Origin: CAYPEL01 sp036479985
GTDB lineage: Bacteria; Pseudomonadota; Gammaproteobacteria; DSM-19610
Length of the DNA: 64,000 nt
Assembly: GCA_965224815.1 (NCBI GenBank)
Contig: CBDDAF010000003.1
Span: 2,666,001-2,730,000, forward strand
Direction of reading: 5' to 3'
A model generated the notes under the pieces. It ran no database searches. It saw only the letters and a list, made by a program, of their open reading frames with translations, and had not been told where the DNA came from. Position numbers and translations under genes: made by a program. The stretch's first letter is position 1, and every line of letters starts with the position of its first letter. Positions 52,166 through 60,221 of this stretch are shown piece after piece.

Positions 52166-53956
52166 ATGCCTCATATCAGAGTCTTACAAAAAACCGCAGT
52201 AGCTATTTCCACCGTATTAATCTTAGCCTGTGCGCCCAACCAGCCATCAGATCACCAAACCAATAACCAACAAACATCGCCACCAACACCAGATAAACTC
52301 TCAAATTCAGACAACGATTTACCTGCCATCAATTCAGTGGATTCAGTAGAAGAAACAGGAAAAGAAAACGATAAAAAAGTCTTTTCCGAATACAAATCAA
52401 AACGATTTGAATCAGAACAGAGCGTGACAGGACTCGCAGCCAAAGCGCGCACATCGATTGCGCAGGATGCATTCAGCTACCCACAATCAATGCCAATACG
52501 CCAGGCTCTTGAGCCAGTAAACCGGGAAAACTACGCACACTTTGAAAACAACCCCGTTAAACGCGTTGCAGAAAGTCCCGTATCCACCTTCAGCATCGAC
52601 GTCGACACCGGCGCTTACAGCAATGTTCGCCGCATGTTGAATGCCGGTCAATTACCCGTTCAGGACGCCGTCCGGGTCGAAGAAATGATTAATTATTTCT
52701 CCTACGATTATCCGCAACCCGACAACAAACGCGTGCCATTCAAAGTCATCACCGAAACCGGCCCAACACCCTGGAACAAGAACACACATCTATTACACAT
52801 CGGCATCAAAGGCTATGACGTTTCACGCGACAAACTACCGCCCGCCAATTTGGTGTTTCTGGTAGACGTATCCGGCTCAATGCAATCAGCCGATAAACTC
52901 GAATTACTGAAATCTTCACTACGCTTGTTAACTAAACAACTTCGCAAAGAAGACCGAATCTCACTCGCCGTCTATGCAGGTGCTTCAGGTGTCGTACTTG
53001 AACCCACATCGGGCAATGAAAAAAGCAAAATACGCCGGGCATTAGATGGATTGACAGCGGGTGGTTCGACCAATGGCGCTGCAGGCATTCGTCTTGCCTA
53101 TGACCTCGCTGAAGAAAGCTTTATAGAAGGTGGTATTAACAGAATCCTGCTGGCAACGGACGGCGATTTCAATGTCGGCACCGTGAATTTTGAAACACTG
53201 AAAGACTTGATCGAAAACAAACGCAAATCCGGTGTCTCGCTCACAACATTAGGTTTCGGAACCGGTAACTATAACGATCACATGATGGAACAACTGGCCG
53301 ATGCCGGTAATGGCAATTATGCCTATATCGACACACTCAACGAAGCGCAGAAAGTTCTGGTCGATGAAATGGGCTCTACACTACAGACAATAGCCAAGGA
53401 CGTAAAAATCCAGGTCGAATTCAACTCCGCTGTCGTTTCGGAATACAGACTGGTTGGTTATGAGAATCGTACCTTACGCCGCGAAGATTTCAATAACGAC
53501 AAAATCGACGCCGGAGAAATCGGCGCCGGACACACCGTCACAGCAATTTACGAAATCACCCTGACAGGCAGTGAAGGAGGGCGCATCGATGGATTGCGTT
53601 ATGGTAAAGACACAAAGCCAACATCGAACCATACCAACGAACTCGCCCTGTTAAGACTGCGCTACAAAGCACCCGACAGCGACACCAGTCAATTGCTCGA
53701 AAACCCAATACATAAATCCAGCATTGAAAATAAAATCAAAGCAACCTCAGACCGCTTCCGTTTCTCCGCAGCAGTAGCCGGATTCGGACAACTACTCCGC
53801 GGTGGCGATTACATGGAAGCATTCGGCTACAACGAAGCGCTAGAACTAGCACGCGCTGCACGAGGCAACGATCCCTTTGGCTACCAGGGTGAGTTCATCA
53901 AATTGGTAAACCTTGCCCGGTCGTTGGATAGCACCCCTGAAAAAACAATTAACTGA
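52166..53956 (+). CDS. von Willebrand factor A-domain lipoprotein (YfbK-like)
   Basis: The 596-residue protein starts at the ATG at 52166 after AGGAGA. A lipoprotein signal ends at C22 (LILACAPN). A disordered Ser/Asn/Gln-rich linker follows to about 100, then a YfbK-type N-terminal domain (TFSIDVDTGAYSNVRRMLNA, VRVEEMINYFSYDYP). The vWA domain carries the metal-site motif DVSGS (234-238), with TNGAAGIRLAYDLA and LLATDGDFNVG. A C-terminal region with LLRGGDYMEAFGYNEALELA follows. These proteins bind partners through the metal-site. The 3' end is duplicated downstream at 55373. A strong terminator follows. Confidence 0.9.
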   Translation: MPHIRVLQKTAVAISTVLILACAPNQPSDHQTNNQQTSPPTPDKLSNSDNDLPAINSVDSVEETGKENDKKVFSEYKSKRFESEQSVTGLAAKARTSIAQDAFSYPQSMPIRQALEPVNRENYAHFENNPVKRVAESPVSTFSIDVDTGAYSNVRRMLNAGQLPVQDAVRVEEMINYFSYDYPQPDNKRVPFKVITETGPTPWNKNTHLLHIGIKGYDVSRDKLPPANLVFLVDVSGSMQSADKLELLKSSLRLLTKQLRKEDRISLAVYAGASGVVLEPTSGNEKSKIRRALDGLTAGGSTNGAAGIRLAYDLAEESFIEGGINRILLATDGDFNVGTVNFETLKDLIENKRKSGVSLTTLGFGTGNYNDHMMEQLADAGNGNYAYIDTLNEAQKVLVDEMGSTLQTIAKDVKIQVEFNSAVVSEYRLVGYENRTLRREDFNNDKIDAGEIGAGHTVTAIYEITLTGSEGGRIDGLRYGKDTKPTSNHTNELALLRLRYKAPDSDTSQLLENPIHKSSIENKIKATSDRFRFSAAVAGFGQLLRGGDYMEAFGYNEALELARAARGNDPFGYQGEFIKLVNLARSLDSTPEKTIN

Positions 53957-53977
53957 AGCTACAGTTTGCTGATTAAA

Positions 53978-54010
53978 AACCCCCTCAAAATATCGAGGGG
54001 GTTCTTATTT
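53978..54010 (+). terminator. rho-independent terminator of the vWA gene
   Basis: AACCCCCTC and GAGGGGGTT form a nine-base stem with an AAAATATC loop, followed by CTTATTT. A near-identical copy ends the paralogue stump at 55655. Confidence 0.85.
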
Positions 54011-54031
54011 CCAGATAAATACATGCAAGCT

Positions 54032-54058
54032 TGTAGAAGCGGCTTCAGCCGCGATAGC
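54032..54058. repeat. single REP copy
   Basis: TGTAGAAGCGGCTTCAGCCG plus CGATAG is one arm only. The same position carries a REP in the duplicated stretch at 55744. Confidence 0.7.
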
Positions 54059-54268
54059 CGCTGCACCTGTTTAGATTATAACCGCCCCATATATTTGTAA
54101 AGTTCATAAACTTGTAGCGCTGGGTCGCACAGTCAAAAGGAATGTTATCAAGAACGCTGCAGATCATTTTCTCAGGCTTTCATAAGATAAAATAAAAAGT
54201 TATGATAATCAAAGCTTCTATTCATAAATAAACAAGGAGGTCAGCAAAGTGATTACCCGCAAAGGCTC

Positions 54269-54354
54269 GAATAACGCCCCAATCAGAGGTGAAAAAAGCG
54301 CCCGCTTGTACTTTCATGTTATCAGGCGTGTAGTGGTTCAATCAGTTGTTAGGT
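54269..54354 (+). other. attC-like site upstream of the first cassette gene
   Basis: GAATAAC at 54269 (R''-like) and GTTAGGT at 54348 (R'-like, fits GTTRRRY) bound 86 bases with inner short matches. It ends nine bases before the next gene. The structure is imperfect. The remaining bases between 54059 and 54268 hold nothing I recognise. Confidence 0.4.
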
Positions 54355-54362
54355 CTCAATAA

Positions 54363-54833
54363 ATGAAAGCCGTATATCTCTCTATAGTTTTAGGTGTAGC
54401 AGGCGGTGTGTTTGGTTACATGGCTGGAAAATACCAAACAGAGCAGGATATAGAGATGCTACTCGTTTGGGGTGAAGCAACTTCATTAATGAGCAGTGTT
54501 CAAGTTTTATCTGCCATTAGAAAAGGTCAATTTCAGCAAGCTACGGAGTGGTTAGAACACTCAGTTGATACAAATCTAATTACTTTATCACCGCACAAGG
54601 AGGTGGCGCTGGCTGAAAAAGACGTCGTAGTTCTGTCATCATTGAAGCTTGCGTCATTGTATAGAGAGTTATACAAAAATGAGTATAAGGCTTTTGAAAG
54701 TGAAAGCGCCGACGTGGCGCGAACTATTGAAGAGTCATTGGGGTTTGGGGAAAAATATGGCGAATACACGCATAAGTATTTCATTGATAAGTATTTAAGC
54801 CCTAACCAGTCGCTCAACCAGAACGCGCCATAA
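54363..54833 (+). CDS. hypothetical cassette-type protein, N-terminal membrane anchor
   Basis: The 156-residue protein has one hydrophobic segment at about 4-22 (VYLSIVLGVAGGVFGYMAG) and a helical charged body. Stretches such as ELYKNEYKAFESESADVART look like a coiled coil or helical bundle. No family was recognised. It starts nine bases after a GTTAGGT core site. The lack of a promoter-length upstream space and the AT-rich composition fit an integron-like cassette. Confidence 0.6.
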   Translation: MKAVYLSIVLGVAGGVFGYMAGKYQTEQDIEMLLVWGEATSLMSSVQVLSAIRKGQFQQATEWLEHSVDTNLITLSPHKEVALAEKDVVVLSSLKLASLYRELYKNEYKAFESESADVARTIEESLGFGEKYGEYTHKYFIDKYLSPNQSLNQNAP

Positions 54834-54862
54834 ATCGACGCGCCTGTTAGCTTAACCGTTGA

Positions 54863-55005
54863 GGCTGTAGAAAAACCTAAGGGATAAAATTCATGAAAAA
54901 ATTGACTCTCTCAGATGCGCTGTATGCGACGATCTCATCTCCGGGAATGGTTTTGACACCCCTGAAACCATCTCTTTTTTTAAATGCTGAGGTTTTTCTA
55001 CAGCC
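54863..55005. mobile_element. 143-bp MITE with perfect 16-base ends
   Basis: GGCTGTAGAAAAACCT at 54863 and AGGTTTTTCTACAGCC at 54990 are exact inverted repeats. Inside, an ATG at 54893 opens a short frame (MKKLTLSDALYATISSPGMV) that looks like the start of an IS transposase, so the element may be an internally deleted IS copy. It splits what looks like an attC site: a GCTTAAC core lies before it and GTTATAC after it. Confidence 0.8.
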
Positions 55006-55020
55006 ACGTTATACGCCAAA

Positions 55021-55317
55021 ATGAATGAAGAATTGAACAATGAAACACCACAGCAAGATAGAAGTGCTGCCATTATCAGTTGGCTTGCTAGTGGCGTGAT
55101 CAGAATCGCCAGCGTTATTTTTTGGTGTTTTATCTATATCGGGTTTATATGGTTCCTTGATGACAGAACTGGCCTTGAAAAGTTAATTGGATTTACAACC
55201 TTAATCTTAGGTGTGGTTGGTGTGTTTACGCCAATGAATGCTATAGGTAAAAAGTGGTGGTTAGGTATTTTGGGGGCTTTTTATGTTGGTGGTTTATTTT
55301 TGTGGGCTATTGTGTAG
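55021..55317 (+). CDS. hypothetical three-helix membrane protein
   Basis: The 98-residue protein has a polar N-terminus (MNEELNNETPQQDRS) and three hydrophobic segments (about 27-47, 54-72 and 79-97). I do not recognise a family. It starts six bases after a GTTATAC core-like site and is followed by GTATAAAAG and a perfect hairpin, as is the CPBP gene downstream. Confidence 0.6.
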   Translation: MNEELNNETPQQDRSAAIISWLASGVIRIASVIFWCFIYIGFIWFLDDRTGLEKLIGFTTLILGVVGVFTPMNAIGKKWWLGILGAFYVGGLFLWAIV

Positions 55318-55330
55318 TCGGTATAAAAGT

Positions 55331-55361
55331 GACGGAGGGATTAAATTATAATCCCTCCGTC
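55331..55361 (+). repeat. perfect 13-base hairpin, copy 1
   Basis: GACGGAGGGATTA and TAATCCCTCCGTC with an AATTA loop, preceded by GTATAAAAGT and followed by GCCTTTACG. It is identical to the copy at 56939. It has no T-run, so it may be a recombination or processing site and not a terminator. Confidence 0.75.
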
Positions 55362-55372
55362 GCCTTTACGTT

Positions 55373-55633
55373 CTCGAAAACCCGATTTACAAATCAAGCA
55401 TTGAAAATAAACTCAAAGCAACCTCAGACCGTTTCCATTTTTCCGCCGCAGTGGCCGGATTCGGACAACTACTCCGCGGTGGAGATTACATGGAAGCATT
55501 CGACTACGACGAAGCGCTAGAACTAGCACGCGCAGCACGAGGTAACGATTCTTTCGGTTACCAGGGTGAATTTATCAAACTGGTTAACCTTGCCCGGTCG
55601 TTGGATAGTACACCGGAAAAAACAATTAACTGA
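55373..55633 (+). pseudogene. 3' stump of a second vWA lipoprotein gene
   Basis: 86 codons without a stop match the C-terminus of the vWA gene at 52166 (FGQLLRGGDYMEAF, RSLDSTPEKTIN). About one base in ten differs, many at third positions, which points to a former full paralogue that evolved under selection before truncation. The similarity continues downstream through the terminator and a REP copy to about 55802. The stump begins right after the hairpin at 55331. Confidence 0.8.
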
Positions 55634-55654
55634 AGTTACAGTTTTCTGATTAAA

Positions 55655-55690
55655 AACCCCCTCAAAATATCGAGGGGGTTTTGATTGCCA
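55655..55690 (+). terminator. terminator after the vWA stump
   Basis: AACCCCCTC and GAGGGGGTT form the stem, followed by TTGATT. It is the duplicate of the terminator at 53978. Confidence 0.8.
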
Positions 55691-55743
55691 GATAATAAAT
55701 AACAGGCTAAATCCTGTGAACTCCAGATAAATACATACAAGCC

Positions 55744-55768
55744 TGTAGGAGCGGCTTTAGCCGCGATA
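55744..55768. repeat. single REP copy
   Basis: TGTAGGAGCGGCTTTAGCCG plus CGATA, in the same relative place as the copy at 54032. It belongs to the duplicated vWA tail. Confidence 0.75.
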
Positions 55769-55803
55769 GCCGCCACACCTATTTAGATTAAACCGCCCCA
55801 TTT

Positions 55804-56052
55804 ACGTTATTAAGAATTTGCTCGATAAGAACGGATTTTACTGTTATCCAGTCATGTGCAATTTAATATTGACAAGCTGCAATGAATCAGCACAATCAAT
55901 AGTCAATTCAAACAAATAGCAAAGGAATTCCAGCTAATGGAAAAGGAATGTTATCTAGCACCTGTTCGTATATTACCGTATACGGGTAGTTATCCTGCAC
56001 AATTTCATAAATTCACGTTATCTTGCATTTGTGAGATAAGTACCAGTTAGAC
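55804..56052 (+). repeat. non-coding leader repeat, copy 1
   Basis: About 245 bases that recur at 59968 with roughly 85 percent identity by eye. Shared stretches include TTTAATATTGACA, GTCAATTCAAAC, GGAATTCCAGC and ATTCACGTTATCTTGCAT. Each copy contains three GTTATC[TC][AT]GCA-like words and ends in GTTAGAC or GTTAGGC. It sits right before the CPBP-protease gene here and before an unrelated membrane-protein gene at 60222. No frame is conserved in it. Confidence 0.75.
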
Positions 56053-56065
56053 GACCAAAGCGGTA

Positions 56066-56923
56066 GTGAATAACAATATAAGCGTATTTTCGAGTCCTTA
56101 CGGTAAATATTTGGCGTTCTTCTGGATAATGCCCATGGCTTACCTGCCAGGCGCAAACTATTTTCTTGAGTCTGTTGGATATGAGTGGCCGTGGTATTGG
56201 AGGGATTTGTTCTACTACTATTATGGTCATGCTACCTTGATTATAGCCACAATCATTATAGGTGCTATCGTAGGTATAAGATGGAAAGCAATGCTGGGGA
56301 ATGATCCTGATGTACCAGATTTAGTTCCATCACTTAAACTTACGTTCCTTATTTTCCTCTTTTCCATCGCAGCGGCATATGCACTTTTTGTTCCCTTGTC
56401 GTATGTAGCACCTGAATTTGTTCAATGGTGGTATATAGATGCGCCTGAGATCATTTACTTAGATGTCGGCGTTTATCCGATTCTTGCTAATGTATTGAGC
56501 CTCATTTCGTTGGTGGTAATTGCTCCAATCATAGAAGAAGTTGTCTTCAGAGGCATGTTGTTACCTAGATGGTCTAATAAATGGAGCTTGAGAAGTGGAA
56601 TCATAGCTTCTTCATTTTTATTCGGTATCATTCACACTGATCCAATAGGTGCATTTGTATTCGGAGTCGGTATGTGCATCTTGTATCTAAGGACACAATC
56701 ACTTTACATACCAATATTGTGCCATGCGGCAAATAATCTGGTCGTGTGGGTAATAGAAGTGGGGTATAAATACGTCAAAGGTCCTGAGTATAAATACACA
56801 ATGGATGAATTAAGGAATGAATGGTATATAGGTTTTGTATGTGGTGTTTTAGTCATCGCTTGGGTAGTTAAATACCTTAGAGAGCCGAAGGACCTAAAGG
56901 AATGGAAATTACCGGTCGTCTAG
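56066..56923 (+). CDS. CPBP-family intramembrane metalloprotease
   Basis: The 285-residue membrane protein starts at a GTG at 56066. About eight hydrophobic segments are present. The CPBP (Abi/CAAX-like) motifs are complete: IIEEVVFRGMLLPRW (EExxxR), FLFGIIHTDPIGAF (FxxxH) and ILCHAANNLVVW (HxxxN/B type). These hold the metal and catalytic residues of glutamic-type intramembrane proteases. In bacteria such proteins can give immunity to bacteriocins or process peptides; the target here is unknown. It starts 14 bases after a GTTAGAC core site and is followed by the duplicated hairpin. Confidence 0.85.
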   Translation: MNNNISVFSSPYGKYLAFFWIMPMAYLPGANYFLESVGYEWPWYWRDLFYYYYGHATLIIATIIIGAIVGIRWKAMLGNDPDVPDLVPSLKLTFLIFLFSIAAAYALFVPLSYVAPEFVQWWYIDAPEIIYLDVGVYPILANVLSLISLVVIAPIIEEVVFRGMLLPRWSNKWSLRSGIIASSFLFGIIHTDPIGAFVFGVGMCILYLRTQSLYIPILCHAANNLVVWVIEVGYKYVKGPEYKYTMDELRNEWYIGFVCGVLVIAWVVKYLREPKDLKEWKLPVV

Positions 56924-56938
56924 TATTAGTATAAAAGT

Positions 56939-56969
56939 GACGGAGGGATTAAATTATAATCCCTCCGTC
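56939..56969 (+). repeat. perfect 13-base hairpin, copy 2
   Basis: Identical to the hairpin at 55331, with the same flanks (GTATAAAAGT before, GCCTTTACG after), 16 bases after the CPBP gene. Confidence 0.75.
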
Positions 56970-56990
56970 GCCTTTACGCCTTTACATTAT

Positions 56991-57048
56991 GCGCCGCGAC
57001 ACTTCGCTCTGCCCTGTATAAAAAGGCCGACTAACTCAAACGTTATGT
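56991..57048 (+). other. attC-like 3' half-site
   Basis: GCGCCGCGACACTTCGCTC ... GGCCGACTAACTCAAACG followed by GTTATGT resembles the right half of integron attC sites (GCCGACTAACTCAAACGTT is close to known sites). The left R'' box is missing or diverged. Confidence 0.4.
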
Positions 57049-57064
57049 GCCTTGAGTAAACTTA

Positions 57065-57481
57065 ATGAAGTTTGTCTTGCCATTAATAATTGCATATACG
57101 TTACTTAGTTGTAGTAACGAATCCAAACCAAAATCCGAATTATTAGGGGTTTGGATATCTGACAAGGAAAAAACATTAACATCAATCGAAGGTGGTAATT
57201 CTATTCCAGATGATATGAAATATTATCTAGATAAAAATCTAGGAAAAATGGCCTATATATTCAATGAAGGTGGGACTAATTTTATTCCCGTTGATTCACT
57301 CAATGAAATAAATGAACTCTTTAATTGGGATGTAGTTGAAAATACAAAAAGCGCAGTGACTATAAAATTACACCAAAGTTGGATAACTGATGTTGATGTA
57401 CATTTCATCAAAGAAAATAATTGTCTGGGCATACAAAATAATGCATATAATTACATAGAGTATTTTTGCAAAGCCAAATGA
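57065..57481 (+). CDS. hypothetical cassette-type lipoprotein
   Basis: The 138-residue protein has a lipoprotein-like signal with the lipidated cysteine at C16 (AYTLLSCSNES). The rest looks like a small beta-barrel of lipocalin type (LLGVWISDKEKTLTSI, IKLHQSWITDVDVHFIK), ending with a cysteine. No family was recognised. It is bounded by GTTATGT (57042) upstream and ACATAAC (57509) downstream, exact complements, as expected for cassette core sites. Confidence 0.65.
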   Translation: MKFVLPLIIAYTLLSCSNESKPKSELLGVWISDKEKTLTSIEGGNSIPDDMKYYLDKNLGKMAYIFNEGGTNFIPVDSLNEINELFNWDVVENTKSAVTIKLHQSWITDVDVHFIKENNCLGIQNNAYNYIEYFCKAK

Positions 57482-57508
57482 AATGACAAAAGCAAAGATA
57501 GGAGCTGC

Positions 57509-57610
57509 ACATAACAAAAGCGAGGTGCGCTGTGTCGGGTCTTGCAATGCAACATTGAGCGCTATATTTCAGCTTGAGACGCGAGATTTTAAGGTCAGGC
57601 CTCATTGACT
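57509..57610 (+). repeat. cassette end followed by a GTCAGGTCTTGC-type palindrome
   Basis: ACATAACAAAAGCGAGGTGC opens like the left half of an attC site, then is interrupted at about 57534 by GTCGGGTCTTGCAATGCAAC ... TTAAGGTCAGGCC, an imperfect palindrome repeated at 59703. The remaining bases to 57638 hold only the ribosome site of the next gene. Confidence 0.5.
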
Positions 57611-57638
57611 GTTAAAAAAAGATAAGGGAGTAGGTTTC

Positions 57639-58082
57639 TTGAAAGAAGCATGGTCATTATGGGCAAAGAAGATTGATAGTACAAAACTATTCCAGGAATT
57701 GTCTGCTATCTACATGGGGCCATATACAATATTTATTGAGGGAACAAGCATTTCAGGCCATGCTGGGGAGCATTACAAGAAAAATAAAAGCAAGTCGAAG
57801 TATTTGCCTCAGATTACAACAATGAATCCCAAGCCAAAGTGTTTTTCTTGCCTGGCTTCAGAGTCTTTCTGGAGGGGCATGATAGAGCTTAGCGAGACTC
57901 ATGCTGAACCGGAATTATTTTGTCATTTCTTTATTTACAGAGATTCTATGCCTTTGCTGGAGTGGTGGGATTCCTTTTCAGATCCGTTATATTTTTCCAA
58001 GTCTGTCCCGGAAAAAGAAATTAATGGCATGGCAACTAAATTTGGACTTAAGGTTGAAATCGTTCGAGGAAAAAGTGGTTAA
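57639..58082 (+). CDS. hypothetical cassette-type protein
   Basis: The 147-residue protein starts at a TTG at 57639 with AAGGGAG eight bases upstream; no ATG fits. It is soluble, with no signal peptide. Features seen are GPYTIFIEGTSISGHAGEHY, a CxxC-like pair in KPKCFSCLASESFW, and paired tryptophans (PLLEWWDSFSDPLYF). No family was recognised. Its stop overlaps a GGTTAAC core-like box of a palindromic site. Confidence 0.6.
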   Translation: MKEAWSLWAKKIDSTKLFQELSAIYMGPYTIFIEGTSISGHAGEHYKKNKSKSKYLPQITTMNPKPKCFSCLASESFWRGMIELSETHAEPELFCHFFIYRDSMPLLEWWDSFSDPLYFSKSVPEKEINGMATKFGLKVEIVRGKSG

Positions 58083-58124
58083 CAAGCAACTCCAAGCGAC
58101 GTAAAAACCGCGCGCTTGAGTTGG
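58077..58124 (+). other. attC-like palindrome
   Basis: GGTTAAC at 58077 is followed by CAACTCCAAGCG (58087) and, after 14 bases, CGCTTGAGTTG (58113). The arms pair fully apart from one extra base in the left arm, as with the extrahelical base of attC sites. A clean right-hand R' box is not seen. Confidence 0.5.
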
Positions 58125-58153
58125 AAAATAACTGTATAAAGGAAGCGCGAGAT

Positions 58154-58591
58154 ATGACGAAGTTTATTAGTGCAGCTGTCATTGCCGTTTTGTTCTTTAC
58201 TATGGGGGCGACCTTCGGATTTAATAAGGTGTTAAATGAATTTTACCACCTGGAATCTATTATTTTAGGCCGCATCGCAACAGACTATGCTAAAAAACTC
58301 GACTCACCAGAAGAAAAAGAACTAAATGATGTTCGTTGGTATATTGAAGATAAAATAGATCGTGGATTAGACGGATATCTGTGGTACCGAGAAGAAGGAA
58401 ATACTGTTTTTTCAAAAACCTTTCTGAAAGAGCACTACAAACAATATCGAGATAGTGCAAAGGTACTAGCTATTTATAGAAAAAAATATCCCGAAAAGGA
58501 TGTTAGCTCAGAGATGGGGTATTTTTCTAAAGAATACAGAATTAACTTCGATCAGCGAAGGCAATTAGTAGCGGAGCTTTTGGGGGAGTGA
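58154..58591 (+). CDS. hypothetical cassette-type protein, N-terminal anchor
   Basis: The 145-residue protein starts at the ATG at 58154, with AAGGAAG 10 bases upstream. A hydrophobic N-terminus (FISAAVIAVLFFTMGATFGF) is a membrane anchor or signal. The body is helical and charged (LDSPEEKELNDVRWYIEDKI, KEHYKQYRDSAKVLAIYRKK). It resembles the gene at 54363 in layout, but no homology is claimed. No family was recognised. Confidence 0.6.
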   Translation: MTKFISAAVIAVLFFTMGATFGFNKVLNEFYHLESIILGRIATDYAKKLDSPEEKELNDVRWYIEDKIDRGLDGYLWYREEGNTVFSKTFLKEHYKQYRDSAKVLAIYRKKYPEKDVSSEMGYFSKEYRINFDQRRQLVAELLGE

Positions 58592-58604
58592 CTACAGTTT
58601 AAAG

Positions 58605-59693
58605 GTGCAGACTGAGCGTGGTCGAAGTGTAGGGACGGGTAATGCCTACTTCATTATAAACAAATGTAATATACTTACTAACAATCTAAAAAATAACACG
58701 AAGCCACAACCCTTGAGTAAAATAACAAAACACCTTTTAGTGATTTTCGCAGCTTTTTCACTGCTGATGCTAGTCATTTGGTTTGTACTGACACAACCAA
58801 TAGGCTTCACCGATAGCAAAGTTTATACTCCAAAAGCAGACCCTGCAAAGCTAAAGAGTTACGTGGAAATGCTAAGCCAAACCTTGCCCCCACGTTTGCC
58901 AAAAGAAGTATCATTAGAACCAACAGTTAAGTGGATTGAATCTCAATTACAAGCTTACGGTTCACCACAGCGACAAACATACACTGCCGATGGCGAGTCA
59001 TTTCATAATGTTATTTTACAATTTGGCTCAGACAGCAAAGAGATAGTTGTTGTTGGCGCTCATTATGATTCAGCCGATGGATTATCAGGAGCAGATGATA
59101 ATGCCAGCGGGGTGGCAGGTTTAATCGAGTTAGCACGTTTATTATCCCAAGCTAAGTTATCAGCTCGTGTAGAATTAGTCGCATACACTTTAGAAGAACC
59201 ACCCCATTTTAGAAGCAATAAAATGGGAAGTTATATTCATGCTAAAAGCTTAAAAGAATCAGGCAAAGATGTTACCTTGATGATGTCATTAGAGATGATT
59301 GGGTATTTTTCTGATGCGCCGAATTCACAGCACTATCCTGTAAGTTTTCTAGATTATATTTATCCAAGTGAAGGAAACTACATAGCGATTGTGGCAAACC
59401 TCAGTAATCAGTCGACAGTACGTAAGGTTAAAAAAGGCTTTAGCCAAGCGAGTAGCCTACCCGTTTACTCTATCAATGCACCTGCACTGATTCCTGGTAT
59501 AGACTATTCAGACCATCGAAATTATTGGCGCATGGGCTATCCTGCGGTAATGATAACGGATACTGCTTTTGCACGTAATACGGCTTATCACACTCCGCAA
59601 GATACCGCTGACCGCTTAAATTATCAAAAGATGGCGGAGGTGGTTGAAGCTATCTATCACACGGTTTTACAACAGCTTGAGAAAACTAAGTGA
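58605..59693 (+). CDS. M28-family zinc peptidase
   Basis: The protein has 362 residues if it starts at the GTG at 58605; a TTG at 58713, just before the membrane segment, would give 326. A hydrophobic anchor (LLVIFAAFSLLMLVIWFVLT) precedes the M28 domain. Zinc ligands are visible: VVGAHYDSADGLSGADDNAS (His, Asp, Asp), the catalytic Glu-Glu pair in YTLEEPPHF, a later acidic residue in MSLEMIGYF, and the final His in IDYSDHRNYW. It should be an aminopeptidase facing the periplasm. It is larger than the other cassette-like genes. Confidence 0.85.
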   Translation: MQTERGRSVGTGNAYFIINKCNILTNNLKNNTKPQPLSKITKHLLVIFAAFSLLMLVIWFVLTQPIGFTDSKVYTPKADPAKLKSYVEMLSQTLPPRLPKEVSLEPTVKWIESQLQAYGSPQRQTYTADGESFHNVILQFGSDSKEIVVVGAHYDSADGLSGADDNASGVAGLIELARLLSQAKLSARVELVAYTLEEPPHFRSNKMGSYIHAKSLKESGKDVTLMMSLEMIGYFSDAPNSQHYPVSFLDYIYPSEGNYIAIVANLSNQSTVRKVKKGFSQASSLPVYSINAPALIPGIDYSDHRNYWRMGYPAVMITDTAFARNTAYHTPQDTADRLNYQKMAEVVEAIYHTVLQQLEKTK

Positions 59694-59702
59694 GCTTGTT
59701 AT

Positions 59703-59775
59703 GTCAGGTCTTGCAATGCAACATTAAGCTGTGCAGTTTGGCTTAAGATGCGAGATTACAAGACCAGACCCCATT
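59703..59775 (+). repeat. GTCAGGTCTTGC-type palindrome, copy 2
   Basis: GTCAGGTCTTGCAATGCAAC ... GCGAGATTACAAGACCAGAC matches the copy at 57534. The arms GGTCTTG and CAAGACC pair. Confidence 0.65.
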
Positions 59776-59967
59776 AGTGAGTGATCCATTAGTCGTTTAC
59801 CCATCTCAGCCCTCCATGACCTGTATAAATATACAGGTATATTAAAAACCCATAAAAATACCGAGTCAAGTATTCTGCGCGTATAGCATGCTCAATATAC
59901 CACTACATTTTCAGCTTCCTTGTTATATCAGTTGCTTGTGGTGCTTTGTTCATCTATCAAAATGTCA

Positions 59968-60213
59968 CGTTATAAAGCATATGCTTGATAAGATCGGGTT
60001 TTGCTGTTATCCATGCATGTGCATTTAATATTGACAATTCTTAACGAATCAGCACAATTACTAGTCAATTCAAACGAATAACAAGGAATTCCAGCCAATG
60101 GAAAAGGACTGTTATCTAGAACCTGTGCGTATATCACCATATGCGGGTTGTTATCCTGCACAAATTTATAAATTCACGTTATCTTGCATATGTGAGATAA
60201 GTGCTAGTTAGGC
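59968..60213 (+). repeat. non-coding leader repeat, copy 2
   Basis: Second copy of the 55804 leader, ending in GTTAGGC (60207-60213), a canonical core site. The 190 bases before it (59776-59967) contain nothing I recognise. Confidence 0.75.
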
Positions 60214-60221
60214 ACAATAAT

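Noticed and set aside
56018..56230. Minus-strand frame over the leader repeat and the CPBP gene start
   Set aside because: It is antisense to a well-supported gene and is not kept in the second leader copy.
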